Position numbers and translations under genes: made by a program. From CAWHMS01 sp963830495 (lineage in GTDB: Bacteria; Actinomycetota; Actinomycetes; Propionibacteriales; Nocardioidaceae), in contig CAWHMS010000003.1 in assembly GCA_963830495.1 (NCBI GenBank), positions 620,001-684,000 on the forward strand: 64,000 nt of DNA, given 5' to 3'. This document shows, one piece after another, positions 49,260-58,367 of the stretch. Below the pieces are notes generated by a model, which was not told the DNA's origin, did no database searches, and was given only the letters and a program-made list of their open reading frames with translations. The first letter of the stretch is position 1. Every line of letters begins with the position of its first letter.

Positions 49260-50951
49260 TCAGCGGGCGCGCTGTACCCGGCCCTCGTCCCAGACCGGCT
49301 CGTCGGACTCGTACACCGAACCGTCGGCGCCGAACACCAGGAAGCGGTCGAAGCCGCGCGCGAACCAGCGGTCGTGAGTCACCGCGATGACCGTGCCCTC
49401 GTACGACTCCAGGCCGTCCTCGAGCGCCTCGGCCGATTCCACGTCCAAGTTGTCGGTGGGCTCGTCGAGCAGCAGCACCGTCGCGCCGGACAGCTCGAGC
49501 AACAGGATCTGCAGGCGGGCCTGCTGACCGCCTGACAGGGACTCGAAGCGCTGCTCCGAAGCGTGCGCCAGCTCGTAGCGGTCCAAGGCGCGCGCCGCCT
49601 GCTCGCGTGGCATCCCGGCCCGGTGCTCGTCGCCGCGGTGCAGGATCTCCAGCAGGGTGCGCCCGAGCAGCTCCGGGTGCTCGTGGGTCTGGACGAACCA
49701 CCCGGGCCGCACACGCGCGCCGAGTCGCGCCCGCCCCGCGTGCGCGACGGGCTTGATGACGGCGTCGTCGACCGGTCGATGCTCGACGTCCGGATCCGAG
49801 CCGCCAGCCGCGAGCAGACGCAGGAAGTGTGACTTGCCCGACCCGTTGGAGCCCAGCACGGCCACTCGCTCGCCGTACCAGACCTCAAGGTCGAACGCGC
49901 TCATCAGCCCGGTGAGCTCCAGGCCCTCGCAGATGACCGCTCGCTTGCCGGTGCGACCGCCGGTGAGGCGCATCCGGACGTTCTGTTCGCGGGGGATCGC
50001 CTGCGGTGGTCCGGCTTCCTCGAACTTGCGCAGCCGCGTCTGCGCTGCCTGGTAGCGCGAGGCCATGCCGTCGTTGTACGCCGCCTTCTGCTTGTACATC
50101 AGCACCAGCGCCTTGAGCTTGGCGTGCTCCTCATCCCATCGACGCCGCAGCTCCTCCAGCCGGGCGAATCGGTCGCGGCGAGCGTCGTGGTACCTCGCGA
50201 AGCTGCCGGGGTGGGTCCACACGGTGTTGCCGGCGGCTCCGAGCTCCACCGTGACGATGCGCGTCGCGGTGTTGTTCATCAGCTCCCGGTCATGGCTGAC
50301 GTAGAGCACGGTCTTGGGCGACTCGCGCAGCCGCTCCTCGAGCCACAGCTTGCCCGGGACGTCGAGGAAGTTGTCGGGCTCGTCGAGCAGCAGCACCTCG
50401 TCGGGGCCACGCAGCAGTGCTTCGAGCACCAGTCTCTTCTGCTCGCCCCCACTCAGCGTCGTGAGCTCACGGTACTTGGCCCGGTCGTACGGGACACCCA
50501 GGGCGGCCGTGGTGCAGACGTCCCAGAGCACCTCGGCGTCGTATCCGCCGGCGTCAGCCCACTCAGCGAGCGCCTCGGCGTACCGCATCTGCGTCTTCTC
50601 GTCGTCGCGCTCCATCATCGCGAGCTCGGTCCGGTGGACGTGGTCCGCTGCCTGGCGTACGCGTGGTGGCGCCACCGAGAGCAACAGGTCGTGCACGGTC
50701 TTCCCCTCGTTGCCGTGGGTGACCATCTGGCGCATCACGCCGAGGCCGCCGGAGCGGGTGATGGCGCCTCCGTGCGGCGCGAGGTCACCGGTGACGATCC
50801 GCAGCAGCGTGGTCTTGCCGGCTCCGTTAGCTCCGACGAGGGCGACCTTGGCGCCTTCGCCCACCCGGAACGAGACGTCGTCGAGCAGCACCCGACCATC
50901 GGGCAGCTCGAACCGGACGCCAGCAACGTCAACATGACCCATGCGACCCAT
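49260..50951 (-). CDS. ABC-F family ATPase
   Basis: The 563-residue protein has two ABC domains and no membrane segments. Domain 1 has GANGAGKTT, LSGGEQKR and LLLDEPDNFLD; domain 2 has GSNGSGKSH, LSGGQQAR and LLLDEPTDNLD. The linker (about residues 225-310) is rich in Arg, Lys and Glu, as in ABC-F proteins that act on ribosomes. The group contains translation factors and antibiotic-resistance proteins; which applies is not clear. ATG 50951 has GGTGG about 7 bases upstream; a second ATG at 50942 is also possible. Its stop almost meets that of citrate synthase. Confidence 0.88.
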   Translation of the reverse strand: MGRMGHVDVAGVRFELPDGRVLLDDVSFRVGEGAKVALVGANGAGKTTLLRIVTGDLAPHGGAITRSGGLGVMRQMVTHGNEGKTVHDLLLSVAPPRVRQAADHVHRTELAMMERDDEKTQMRYAEALAEWADAGGYDAEVLWDVCTTAALGVPYDRAKYRELTTLSGGEQKRLVLEALLRGPDEVLLLDEPDNFLDVPGKLWLEERLRESPKTVLYVSHDRELMNNTATRIVTVELGAAGNTVWTHPGSFARYHDARRDRFARLEELRRRWDEEHAKLKALVLMYKQKAAYNDGMASRYQAAQTRLRKFEEAGPPQAIPREQNVRMRLTGGRTGKRAVICEGLELTGLMSAFDLEVWYGERVAVLGSNGSGKSHFLRLLAAGGSDPDVEHRPVDDAVIKPVAHAGRARLGARVRPGWFVQTHEHPELLGRTLLEILHRGDEHRAGMPREQAARALDRYELAHASEQRFESLSGGQQARLQILLLELSGATVLLLDEPTDNLDVESAEALEDGLESYEGTVIAVTHDRWFARGFDRFLVFGADGSVYESDEPVWDEGRVQRAR

Positions 50952-51004
50952 GATCAGCCACCGACCTCGTTGCGCGCACCTCTGTTTCTGCCCTGCCCGG
51001 CACC

Positions 51005-51136
51005 GTGGCTCGTTCGCTCGAGCCCCTCCCAGACCCGCCGGAGCGCGCAGGACTCGCCCGCCGGACGATCCATCCCGACGACCGACGGCACCGGCTGATC
51101 GAAGTCACCGACCTGGACGCGGCGCTGGGCCGATGA
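51005..51136 (+). pseudogene. Relic of a MarR-family regulator (C-terminal fragment)
   Basis: In frame from 51005 to the TGA at 51134, a 43-residue stretch beginning VARSLEPL and containing GLARRTIHPDDRRHRLIEVT matches the recognition helix and wing of MarR proteins (GLVxRxPDPxDRRxxLVxLT). The rest of the gene is missing on both sides. The remainder of the 50952-51313 gap has no intact gene. Confidence 0.35.
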
Positions 51137-51313
51137 GCTGAGACGGGTCAGATGTGCCGAGGTAGCGCGCGAGATTCGGATCTTGCAGCCGGACGAGGTA
51201 ACCACACTGATCACCGCTGCCCGCATTGCAGAGATGGTGGCCGACAGGATCCAGCGCAGGCGCCACCTCTGGTGGGCCAAGGGCGCCGCTGGTGACTCAA
51301 GGAGTTCCGGCTC
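51137..51313. other. Non-coding gap with a possible integrase-like relic
   Basis: The plus frame around 51160-51230 reads REIRILQPDEVTTLITAA, faintly like the N-terminal part of a tyrosine recombinase catalytic domain. It is too short to assign. Otherwise I see nothing in this stretch. Confidence 0.2.
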
Positions 51314-52669
51314 TCAGCCGAGTTGGCCCAACGCATCCTCGATCCCACGGTGGAACGTCGGGTAGGCCCAGATCATCGAGGTCAGCGAAGCGGTCGGCAC
51401 CTCGGCGTGCACGGCGACCGCCAGCGCCGACAGCACCTCGCCACCCACCGGTCCGGCAGAGGTGGCACCGACGAGAACCCCTCGGTCGGCGTCCTCGATC
51501 AGCTTGATGAAGCCGTCGTTGCCTGCCTTGTGGATCCAACCGCGAGCGGAGCTGGGCACCTGCGACAGCCCGACGCGCACGCGCAGTCCCGCGTCTCGCG
51601 CCCGCTCTTCGGTGAGTCCCACTGCGGCCACCTCCGGATCGGTGAAGGTCACCCGCGGCACCGCATGGTAGGCCGCTCGGGGTCCGTCCTCACCCAGGAT
51701 GCTCCGCACCGCGATCGCCGATTGGTACATCGACATGTGGGTGAAAGCGCCCTTGCCGGTGACGTCGCCGATCGCCCACACTCCGTCGGTGAGGACCATG
51801 TCCTCGTCGGTGTCCAGCGATCTGGCCGACGGATCGAGGCCGACCGCCTCGAGCCCGATGTCTGCGAGATTGGGCGTGCGACCGGCCGCCACCAGCAGCT
51901 TGTCGGCACCGAGCGTCTGCTCCCCGAGCTCGACCGCGAAGCGTCCCTCGTCGTACGACGTCGACGCGATCTCGACGCCGACCAGCACCTGGATCCCCTC
52001 GCGCGCGAACACGTCGCTGATCAATCGGCTCGACTCGGGCTCCTCCGCAGCGAGCAGCCGGTCGGCCACCTCCACCACAATGACTTGCACACCGAAGCGC
52101 GAGAACGCCTGGGCGAGCTCGACCCCGATCGCGCCCCCGCCGATCACGATCATCGACGCCGGCAGGTCAGTGACCTGGACGGCGTCCCGGTTGGTCCAGT
52201 ACGGCGTCTCAGCCAGTCCCGGGATCGGTGGGACCGCCGGGGCCGTCCCGGGGTTGAGCACCACGCCGCGCCGCGCGACGTACAACTCCCCACCGACCTC
52301 GACCTCGCGCTCACCCACAAGCCGGGCATGGCCGCGGGCGAACGAGACCCCGTTGTCCTCGAGGCGATCGACCGCAACCTGGTCGTTCCAGTGATCGGTC
52401 GCCTCCTCGGCGATGCGCTTCGCGACCGCGGACCAGTCCGGATCCACCTCGGAGCTGCCAGCCATCTCGGGGATTCGCCGCCCTTCGGCGAGGAGGTTGC
52501 CGGCGCGGATCATCATCTTGCTCGGCACACAGCCGTAGTAGGGACACTCGCCACCCACGAGGTGCTCGTCGGCCGCCACTACCTGCAGACCGGCCTGTGC
52601 GAGCTTCGTGGCGACCGCCTCGCCACCTGGCCCGACCCCAATGACGACGACATCGACTTCGGTTGCCAC
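51314..52669 (-). CDS. FAD/NAD(P)-dependent disulfide oxidoreductase family protein
   Basis: The 451-residue protein has the dinucleotide fold GVGPGGEAVA, the redox-active CX4C in GGECPYYGCVPSK (Cys42, Cys47), a second nucleotide site GGGAIGVELA, the FAD segment WAIGDVTG and the dimerisation domain. The active-site His of lipoamide or mercuric reductase (HPT) is replaced: the segment is WAYPTFHRG. It is therefore not classical Lpd or MerA; the acceptor is unknown and may be a quinone or small disulfide. GTG 52669 has a purine-rich ribosome binding site (GGGGAG) about 8 bases upstream. Confidence 0.82.
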   Translation of the reverse strand: MATEVDVVVIGVGPGGEAVATKLAQAGLQVVAADEHLVGGECPYYGCVPSKMMIRAGNLLAEGRRIPEMAGSSEVDPDWSAVAKRIAEEATDHWNDQVAVDRLEDNGVSFARGHARLVGEREVEVGGELYVARRGVVLNPGTAPAVPPIPGLAETPYWTNRDAVQVTDLPASMIVIGGGAIGVELAQAFSRFGVQVIVVEVADRLLAAEEPESSRLISDVFAREGIQVLVGVEIASTSYDEGRFAVELGEQTLGADKLLVAAGRTPNLADIGLEAVGLDPSARSLDTDEDMVLTDGVWAIGDVTGKGAFTHMSMYQSAIAVRSILGEDGPRAAYHAVPRVTFTDPEVAAVGLTEERARDAGLRVRVGLSQVPSSARGWIHKAGNDGFIKLIEDADRGVLVGATSAGPVGGEVLSALAVAVHAEVPTASLTSMIWAYPTFHRGIEDALGQLG

Positions 52670-52857
52670 GGCGCTCTCCCCTGTCTACTCGAGTGCTGTC
52701 ACCGCCAGTCTTCCCCAGCACACAAGATCGGCGCATCCGCAGTCGTCGGCGCGGACGACCCGCGGGACCCTCGGGCAGATGCCCGCCCTGCGCGACCGGC
52801 CGTGGTCGCTAACCTCGTAGCGTTGGCTGACCGGTGTCCCGACAGGAGGTGACGGCA

Positions 52858-53508
52858 GTGCATCGCCATGTCTTGGTCTGTGTCACGGCGACCCTCTGCG
52901 TGGCCGTCATGACCCCGCTCGACTCGCCTGGATCCGTTGCACTCGATCGTGGCGCGGACGTCGCGGTGGCTCACCGGGCGGCCGACGCCCGGGCCGGCAC
53001 GGCAGCGAACCAAGGCACCACAGACCGGCGGTTCTGGGTGAAGGACAAGCGCTTCTACTACTCGGACTGGTACGCCGGCCGCCACCGCAAGATGATCAAC
53101 TTCGGCTGCACCCGGGCGCCGTACTACCAGCCTGATCCGCGCTGCGTGCGCAACCGCGGATATCACCATGGTCTCGACGTGGCGATGCGGTGCGGCACCC
53201 GGCTGTACGCCGGGTTCGGCGGTCGCGTGGTCCGTCCCGACTCACCCGGCTCGCTGGGTCCGGCGTACGGCGCCCACGCCTTCCGCATTCGAAACCAGCG
53301 CCTCGACCGGGACTTCGTGATCGGCCACGTCCGCCGCGTCTACGTCGACCCCGGCGACCGCGTCCGCTCGGGACAGGTCGTCGCCCGAGCCTCCGACGCC
53401 GCGGCGCCCGACGGGTGTCACCTGCACTTCGAGGTGCGACCGAAGCGCAGCGGCTACGCGTCGGCCGTCAATCCGCGCACCTACATCCGGCTGCGCCTCA
53501 CACCCTGA
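52858..53508 (+). CDS. Secreted M23-family (LytM-like) protein
   Basis: The 216-residue protein has an N-terminal hydrophobic stretch (about residues 4-22) that is a signal peptide or anchor. The mature part has HHGLDVAMRCGT (the HxxxD zinc motif), GPAYGAHAF, and DGCHLHFEVRP (the HxH motif), the M23 peptidase signature set. Several Cys flank the domain and may form disulfides. It probably cuts or binds peptidoglycan peptides. GTG 52858 is chosen because AGGAGG is 8 bases upstream; a GTG at 52834 lies before that site. Confidence 0.85.
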   Translation: MHRHVLVCVTATLCVAVMTPLDSPGSVALDRGADVAVAHRAADARAGTAANQGTTDRRFWVKDKRFYYSDWYAGRHRKMINFGCTRAPYYQPDPRCVRNRGYHHGLDVAMRCGTRLYAGFGGRVVRPDSPGSLGPAYGAHAFRIRNQRLDRDFVIGHVRRVYVDPGDRVRSGQVVARASDAAAPDGCHLHFEVRPKRSGYASAVNPRTYIRLRLTP

Positions 53509-53588
53509 TCGCTCGGCCACAAGACACGGGGCACAAGGCACTGGGCAGGAGCACGAGGCGCGGGACACGCTGGCGTTGATACCCGCCC

Positions 53589-54188
53589 TCACGAGCGCCG
53601 TACCTCGAGCACCCGGAATCCCTTGGCCGAGCCGAGCCGGACACAGTCGTATCCTTGCGCCGCGATCCAGCGCGCCAACGAGTCGGCCCCGAGGTTCTTG
53701 CCGACGACCAGCACGGCACGGCCAGCGGGCGCCAACCGAGGCAGCCAGGTCAGCAGCAACTCGTGCAGGGCTTGCTTGCCGATCCGGATCGGCGGGTTCG
53801 ACCACAGCTCGTCCAGCTCCAGATCGGCTGGTACGTCGTCGGGTCGCGCGACCGTCAGCCGGTCGCCGACCCCGAGGCTGACCGCGTTGTCGGCGGTCAA
53901 CGACAGTGCACGCTCGTTGACGTCCACCGCCCACACCCGTGCCTCAGGTACCGCAACAGCAAGCGCGCACCCGATGACGCCGTACCCGCACCCGAGATCG
54001 ACGAACGTGCCCGGGCGAGACGGAGGGCCGACCTCGCGGAACAGGACTCCGGTGCCGAGGTCGAGACGACCGGCCGCGAACACCCCTGACGCGGTCTGCA
54101 TCCTGAGGTCGTGCCCCCACACCGACACCGTGATCGACTGCCGCCGCTCCACGGACCCGGGGTCGGCCGAGAAATAGTGGTCACTCAT
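53589..54188 (-). CDS. Class I SAM-dependent methyltransferase, RsmC-like
   Basis: The 199-residue protein has the SAM motif DLGCGYGVIGCALA, VDVNERAL, and the catalytic ELWSNPPIRIGK, which fits the RsmC/RlmG group (NPPFH). E. coli RsmC is about 340 residues with two domains; only the catalytic domain is present, as in actinobacterial members. It likely methylates rRNA guanine, by family. ATG 54188 overlaps the end of truA by 8 bases. Confidence 0.85.
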   Translation of the reverse strand: MSDHYFSADPGSVERRQSITVSVWGHDLRMQTASGVFAAGRLDLGTGVLFREVGPPSRPGTFVDLGCGYGVIGCALAVAVPEARVWAVDVNERALSLTADNAVSLGVGDRLTVARPDDVPADLELDELWSNPPIRIGKQALHELLLTWLPRLAPAGRAVLVVGKNLGADSLARWIAAQGYDCVRLGSAKGFRVLEVRRS

Positions 54189-55083
54189 GCTCGGGCCTTG
54201 CCGCCTGGCGGCCATCGTCGCGCGCGCCCTCGTGCAGCACGCCCTCGTGCAGCACGCCCTCGTGCAGTGCGCCGGGAAGCACCCGCCGGGACCGCGACAC
54301 CCGGGCCCGCGCGGCCAGCTCTTCGTCGGGCGGGTAGCCGACCTCCTCGAGGGTGAGGCCCTTCGGAGGCAGCACCTGGACGGCGGAGTCCCGCACACCA
54401 GCAGCCAGCACCTCCGCCGGCCACGCCGCCGGGCGGCGACCCTCGCCGACCGCGATCAGGCACCCCACCAGTGCCCTCACCATGCCGTGGCAGAAGGCGT
54501 CGGCCACCACCCGCGCGGTGACGACGTCGCCGGCTCGACTCCAGCTCAGCTCCAGCAGGCTGCGCACGGTGGTGGCCCCCTCGCGACGGCGACAGAACGC
54601 GCCGAAGTCGTGCTCCCCGAGGAGCAGCGCGGCCGCGGCACTCATCGCCTGTTCGTCCAACCGACGCGGCCACGCCAGCACGGAACTGCGGCCGAGAGGG
54701 TCCGAGGCCGCAGGGTGGTCGCAGATCCGGTAGGCGTAGCGGCGCCAGACCGCCGAGAACCGTGCGTCGAATCCGTCGGCCGCAGCCCCCACCCTGCGTA
54801 CCCGGACGTCGTCGGGGAGCACGCTCGCCAGCCTGCGCACCAGCGGCTCCACGTCGAGGGGTACGTCGGCCGGCAGATCCATGTGGCAGACCTGTCCACG
54901 CGCGTGCACGCCGGCGTCGGTTCGGCCGGCCACCGTCAGCCGCACCTCCGGCAGCCGCAGCACCGTCGCCATCGCGGCCTCGATCGTCTCCTGCACCGTC
55001 CGCCTGCCCGGCTGCCGCGCCCATCCGGAGAAGTCCGTTCCGTCGTACCCGACGTCGAGCCGCCACCGCCGCGTGTCCGGCAC
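54181..55083 (-). CDS. truA: tRNA pseudouridine(38-40) synthase
   Basis: It isomerises uridines in the anticodon stem-loop. The 300-residue protein has catalytic Asp56 in AGRTDAGVHA, FDARFSA and the MVRALVGCL segment. The C-terminal 30 residues are an extension with the repeated LHEGV motif encoded by three 15-bp units (54226-54270). GTG 55083 has AGGAGG 9 bases upstream. truA lies near rplQ as in other actinobacteria, though separated here by a plus-strand reductase gene. Confidence 0.95.
   Translation of the reverse strand: MPDTRRWRLDVGYDGTDFSGWARQPGRRTVQETIEAAMATVLRLPEVRLTVAGRTDAGVHARGQVCHMDLPADVPLDVEPLVRRLASVLPDDVRVRRVGAAADGFDARFSAVWRRYAYRICDHPAASDPLGRSSVLAWPRRLDEQAMSAAAALLLGEHDFGAFCRRREGATTVRSLLELSWSRAGDVVTARVVADAFCHGMVRALVGCLIAVGEGRRPAAWPAEVLAAGVRDSAVQVLPPKGLTLEEVGYPPDEELAARARVSRSRRVLPGALHEGVLHEGVLHEGARDDGRQAARPEHE
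54226..54270. repeat. Three 15-bp tandem units in the 3' end of truA
   Basis: Units GCCCTCGTGCAGCAC at 54226 and 54241 and a variant at 54256 (two bases changed) are in frame on the minus strand and encode LHEGV repeats in the TruA tail. Confidence 0.9.
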
Positions 55084-55199
55084 CCGAGCTCACCTCCTCC
55101 CCCGCAACCATGCCCGGTCACCGCCGCATGCCTGGCGACGTCGGGCACCCGCTTCGCCCCGGCCGTAGATTGGCGAGGACGCCACACCAAGGAGCGATC

Positions 55200-56429
55200 A
55201 TGGCATCGACACCAGGAATCGTCATCGTCGGCGGTGGGTTGGCAGGAGCCAAAGCGGCCGAGGCGCTTCGCGAGCAGGGGTACGACGGCCGCCTCACGCT
55301 CATCGGCGCCGAAGAGCACCTGCCCTACGAGCGGCCACCCCTGTCAAAGGGGTATCTCGCCGGCAAGGACGAGTTCAGCTCCGCCATCGTGCACGACGAG
55401 CAGTGGTACGCCGACCACGACGTGCACCTGATGTTGGGCACCACGGCCACCCGCGTGGACGCCGAGGGCCACCAGGTCGAGCTCGTGAACGGCCGCCGAG
55501 TCGACTACACGAAGCTGCTGCTCGCCACCGGATCGACCGCACGCACGCTGCCGATACCCGGCATGGCGGCGCACGGCGTCCACACGCTGCGCACGGTGGA
55601 GGACTCCGACCGGCTGATCGCTGCGCTCGGCGAGGGTGGCCGGCTCGCGGTCATCGGGGGTGGCTGGATCGGCATGGAGGTGGCGGCCAATGCCCGTGAG
55701 CGAGGCGTCGAGGTCACGGTCGTCGAGGCGGCCGCGCTCCCTCTGGTGGGTGCACTTGGTCCCGATCTCGCCAAGGTCTTCCTCGGACTGCATCGCGAGC
55801 ACGGCGTCCACTTCCACCTCGGCGCCGAGGTCGACGTGATCACCGAGCACGAGGGCAGGGCCACCGGCATCCGGCTGTCCGACGGCACGCACGTGCCGGC
55901 CGACCTCGTGGTCGTCGGTGTCGGAGCAGCCCCCAACCTCGCCCTGGCCGAGAGTGCCGGCGTCACGATCGACGGCGGCGTGGCAGTGGACGCCGGCCTG
56001 CGCACGAGCGACCCCGACATCTGGGCTGCCGGCGACATCGCCGCCCACCAGCATCCGACGATCGGCGAGCGCGTTCGGGTCGAGCACTGGGCCAACGCGC
56101 TCAACCAGCCGGCCGTCGCCGCCCGCTCGATGCTCGGCCAGCCCGCGACGTACGACGAGCTGCCGTACTTCTTCACCGACCAGTACGACCTGGGCATGGA
56201 GTACGTCGGACACGTGTCGCGAGGTGCGGAGACACGCGTCGTCGCTCGAGGCGATCTCGACTCACGTGAGTTCATCGCCTTCTGGCTGGATCCGAGCGAC
56301 CGCGTGGTCGCGGGCATGAACGTCAACGTCTGGGACGTCGTCGACGAGGTCAAGGCCCTGATCGTGTCCGGCCGGCCGGTGGACCCGAGTCGGCTCGCTG
56401 ACAGCGACGTACCGCTCCCCAAGGTGTGA
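55200..56429 (+). CDS. FAD-dependent ferredoxin-type reductase
   Basis: The 409-residue protein has FAD motif IVIVGGGLAGAKAAEALR, the PYERPPLSKGYL segment, a second nucleotide site VIGGGWIGMEVAA and WAAGDIA near the C-terminus. This is the layout of rhodocoxin/putidaredoxin reductases that pass electrons from NAD(P)H to ferredoxin. No ferredoxin or P450 gene is nearby, so the partner must lie elsewhere. ATG 55200 has AAGGAG 5-6 bases upstream. Convergent with rplQ through a shared terminator. Confidence 0.88.
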   Translation: MASTPGIVIVGGGLAGAKAAEALREQGYDGRLTLIGAEEHLPYERPPLSKGYLAGKDEFSSAIVHDEQWYADHDVHLMLGTTATRVDAEGHQVELVNGRRVDYTKLLLATGSTARTLPIPGMAAHGVHTLRTVEDSDRLIAALGEGGRLAVIGGGWIGMEVAANARERGVEVTVVEAAALPLVGALGPDLAKVFLGLHREHGVHFHLGAEVDVITEHEGRATGIRLSDGTHVPADLVVVGVGAAPNLALAESAGVTIDGGVAVDAGLRTSDPDIWAAGDIAAHQHPTIGERVRVEHWANALNQPAVAARSMLGQPATYDELPYFFTDQYDLGMEYVGHVSRGAETRVVARGDLDSREFIAFWLDPSDRVVAGMNVNVWDVVDEVKALIVSGRPVDPSRLADSDVPLPKV

Positions 56430-56449
56430 CCACGCCTTACGACGACGAA

Positions 56450-56479
56450 GGCCCCGCCTCCCGGGTGGGAAGCGGGGCC
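56450..56479. terminator. Bidirectional terminator between the ferredoxin reductase gene and rplQ
   Basis: GGCCCCGC pairs with GCGGGGCC, then one mismatch, then TCCC with GGGA around a 4-base loop. It lies between convergent genes. Confidence 0.7.
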
Positions 56480-56492
56480 GCCGTCGCGATGC

Positions 56493-57155
56493 CTACTTCT
56501 GGGCGTCGTCCTCGGTCGCGTCGGACCGAGCATCGGCGTCCGGTGAGTCGACCTCGTCCGCCTCGGAATCCTCCGCATCGGCGGGGGCTTTGACGGTCTC
56601 GCCCTCGGGTGCCTGCTCGGCGACGGCGTGCTGGGCCTCGACCTGCTCCGCCTCGGCGGCCTCGGCCTCCTCGGCTTGGCTGGTGGGAGCGGCGGCCGCA
56701 GCGTCCTCGGTCTCGTCGACCTCTGCCGCGTCGGTGGCCGGAGCGGTCGCAGCTGTCGGGGTCGACGTGGGCCTGGACGAGCGCACCGTGGGGGTGTACT
56801 CCTCCTCGACCAGCTCGATCACGGCCATCGGCGCGTTGTCGCCCTTGCGCGGACCGACCTTCGTGATGCGGGTGTAGCCGCCCGGACGGTCGGCGAACTT
56901 CGGGCCGATCTCAGTGAACAGCACGTGCACGACACCCTTGTCCCGGATGACCGACAGCACCTGCCGACGGCTGTGCAGGTCGCCGCGCTTGGCCTTCGTG
57001 ATGAGGCGCTCGGCGAAGGGACGCAGCTGCCGGGCCTTGGCCTCGGTCGTGGTGAGGGCGCCGTGCTCGAACAGGCCCGTCGCCAGGTTGGCGAGCATGA
57101 GTCGCTGGTGGGCCGGGCTGCCGCCGAGGCGGCGGCCCTTCTTGGGGGTGGGCAT
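56493..57155 (-). CDS. rplQ: 50S ribosomal protein L17
   Basis: The 220-residue protein has the core L17 fold in residues 1-120 (PKKGRRLGGSPAHQRLM to MAVIELV). The last 95 residues are an acidic Ala/Glu/Asp-rich tail of low complexity that E. coli L17 (127 residues) lacks. Actinobacterial L17 is often extended, but the tail here is long. It is the last gene of the rpoA operon, 149 bases after rpoA. Confidence 0.95.
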   Translation of the reverse strand: MPTPKKGRRLGGSPAHQRLMLANLATGLFEHGALTTTEAKARQLRPFAERLITKAKRGDLHSRRQVLSVIRDKGVVHVLFTEIGPKFADRPGGYTRITKVGPRKGDNAPMAVIELVEEEYTPTVRSSRPTSTPTAATAPATDAAEVDETEDAAAAAPTSQAEEAEAAEAEQVEAQHAVAEQAPEGETVKAPADAEDSEADEVDSPDADARSDATEDDAQK

Positions 57156-57287
57156 GTCTTCTCTTTCCTACCAAGCCGTATCAGGTACTTGGTCTGTCAT
57201 GTCGCGGGTTGGACCGACTGGCTCGGCTCAGCCCGGACTTCGTTCAGGTTGGCCCGGTTAACTTGACTCAGGCCGAGCACCACTGAG

Positions 57288-57303
57288 CCGGAGCGAGCTC
57301 CGG
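57288..57303 (-). terminator. Hairpin directly after rpoA
   Basis: CCGGAGC and GCTCCGG flank GA, giving a stable stem immediately past the rpoA stop. It is likely an attenuator or processing site rather than a full terminator, since rplQ follows. Confidence 0.4.
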
Positions 57304-57304
57304 G

Positions 57305-58315
57305 TCAGTACTGCTCGTCCTCGACGAACGACGTGTCGTCGTCGTAGGAGTCGATGGCAGCGCTCGGGTCGAAACCGGGGGCGCTGTCCTTGAGAGACAA
57401 ACCCATCTCGGCGAGCTTGGACTTGACCTCGTCGATCGACTTCTGGCCGAAGTTACGGATGTCCAGGAGGTCCTGCTCGCTCCGCGACAGCAGCTCACCC
57501 ACGGTGTGGATGCCCTCGCGCTTGAGGCAGTTGTAGGACCGCACGGTCAGCTGCAGATCTTCGACCGGGAGGGCCAGGTCGGCGGCGAGCTGCTCGTCGA
57601 TCGGCGACGGACCGATGTCGATGCCCTCGGCCTCGACGTTGAGCTCGCGGGCAAGGCCGAAGAGCTCGACCAACGTCTTGCCGGCGGACGCCAGCGCGTC
57701 ACGCGGCTTCATCGAGGGCTTGGTCTCGACGTCGATGATGAGCCGGTCGAAGTCCGTGCGCTGCTCGACACGTGTCGCCTCGACCTTGTAGGTCACCTTG
57801 AGCACCGGCGAGTAGATCGAGTCGACCGGCATCCGGCCGATCTCGTCGTCGGGCTGCTTGTTCTGCACTGCCGACACGTAGCCACGACCACGCTCGACCA
57901 CGAGCTCGACGTCGAGCTTGCCCTTGTCGTTGAGCGTGGCGAGCACGAGCTCCGGGTTGTGCACCTCCACACCGGCCGGCGGCGCGATGTCGGCGGCGGT
58001 GACCGCGCCAGGTCCCTGCTTGCGCAGGTACATCGTCACCGGCTCGTCGTGCTCGGACGAGACGACGAGCTCCTTGAGGTTCAGGATGACCTCGGTGACG
58101 TCCTCGCGGACCCCCGGGATCGTGGAGAACTCGTGGAGTACGCCGTCGACCCTGATCGACGTGACGGACGCGCCGGGGATCGAGGAGAGCAGGGTACGGC
58201 GCAGCGAGTTGCCGAGCGTGTAGCCGAAGCCCGGCTCCAGGGGCTCGATCATAAAGCGTGAACGGTGATCGCCGACGACCTCTTCGGAGAGGCTCGGACG
58301 CTGAGCGATAAGCAC
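57305..58315 (-). CDS. rpoA: DNA-directed RNA polymerase alpha subunit
   Basis: The 336-residue protein has the N-terminal dimer/assembly domain (RFMIEPLEPGFGYTLGNSLRRTLLSSIPG) and the C-terminal domain with YNCLKREGIHTVGEL and DIRNFGQKSIDEV, then an acidic tail. GTG 58315 has GGAAGG about 10 bases upstream. It follows rpsD as in the alpha operon. Confidence 0.98.
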   Translation of the reverse strand: MLIAQRPSLSEEVVGDHRSRFMIEPLEPGFGYTLGNSLRRTLLSSIPGASVTSIRVDGVLHEFSTIPGVREDVTEVILNLKELVVSSEHDEPVTMYLRKQGPGAVTAADIAPPAGVEVHNPELVLATLNDKGKLDVELVVERGRGYVSAVQNKQPDDEIGRMPVDSIYSPVLKVTYKVEATRVEQRTDFDRLIIDVETKPSMKPRDALASAGKTLVELFGLARELNVEAEGIDIGPSPIDEQLAADLALPVEDLQLTVRSYNCLKREGIHTVGELLSRSEQDLLDIRNFGQKSIDEVKSKLAEMGLSLKDSAPGFDPSAAIDSYDDDTSFVEDEQY

Positions 58316-58367
58316 AGGGACGCTTCCTTCCTACGTCGACCGCTATATGACGACGTAGATCTTGGGT

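Noticed and set aside
51314..52669. Mercuric or lipoamide reductase
   Set aside because: The active-site His is missing and no mer or dehydrogenase-complex genes are adjacent.
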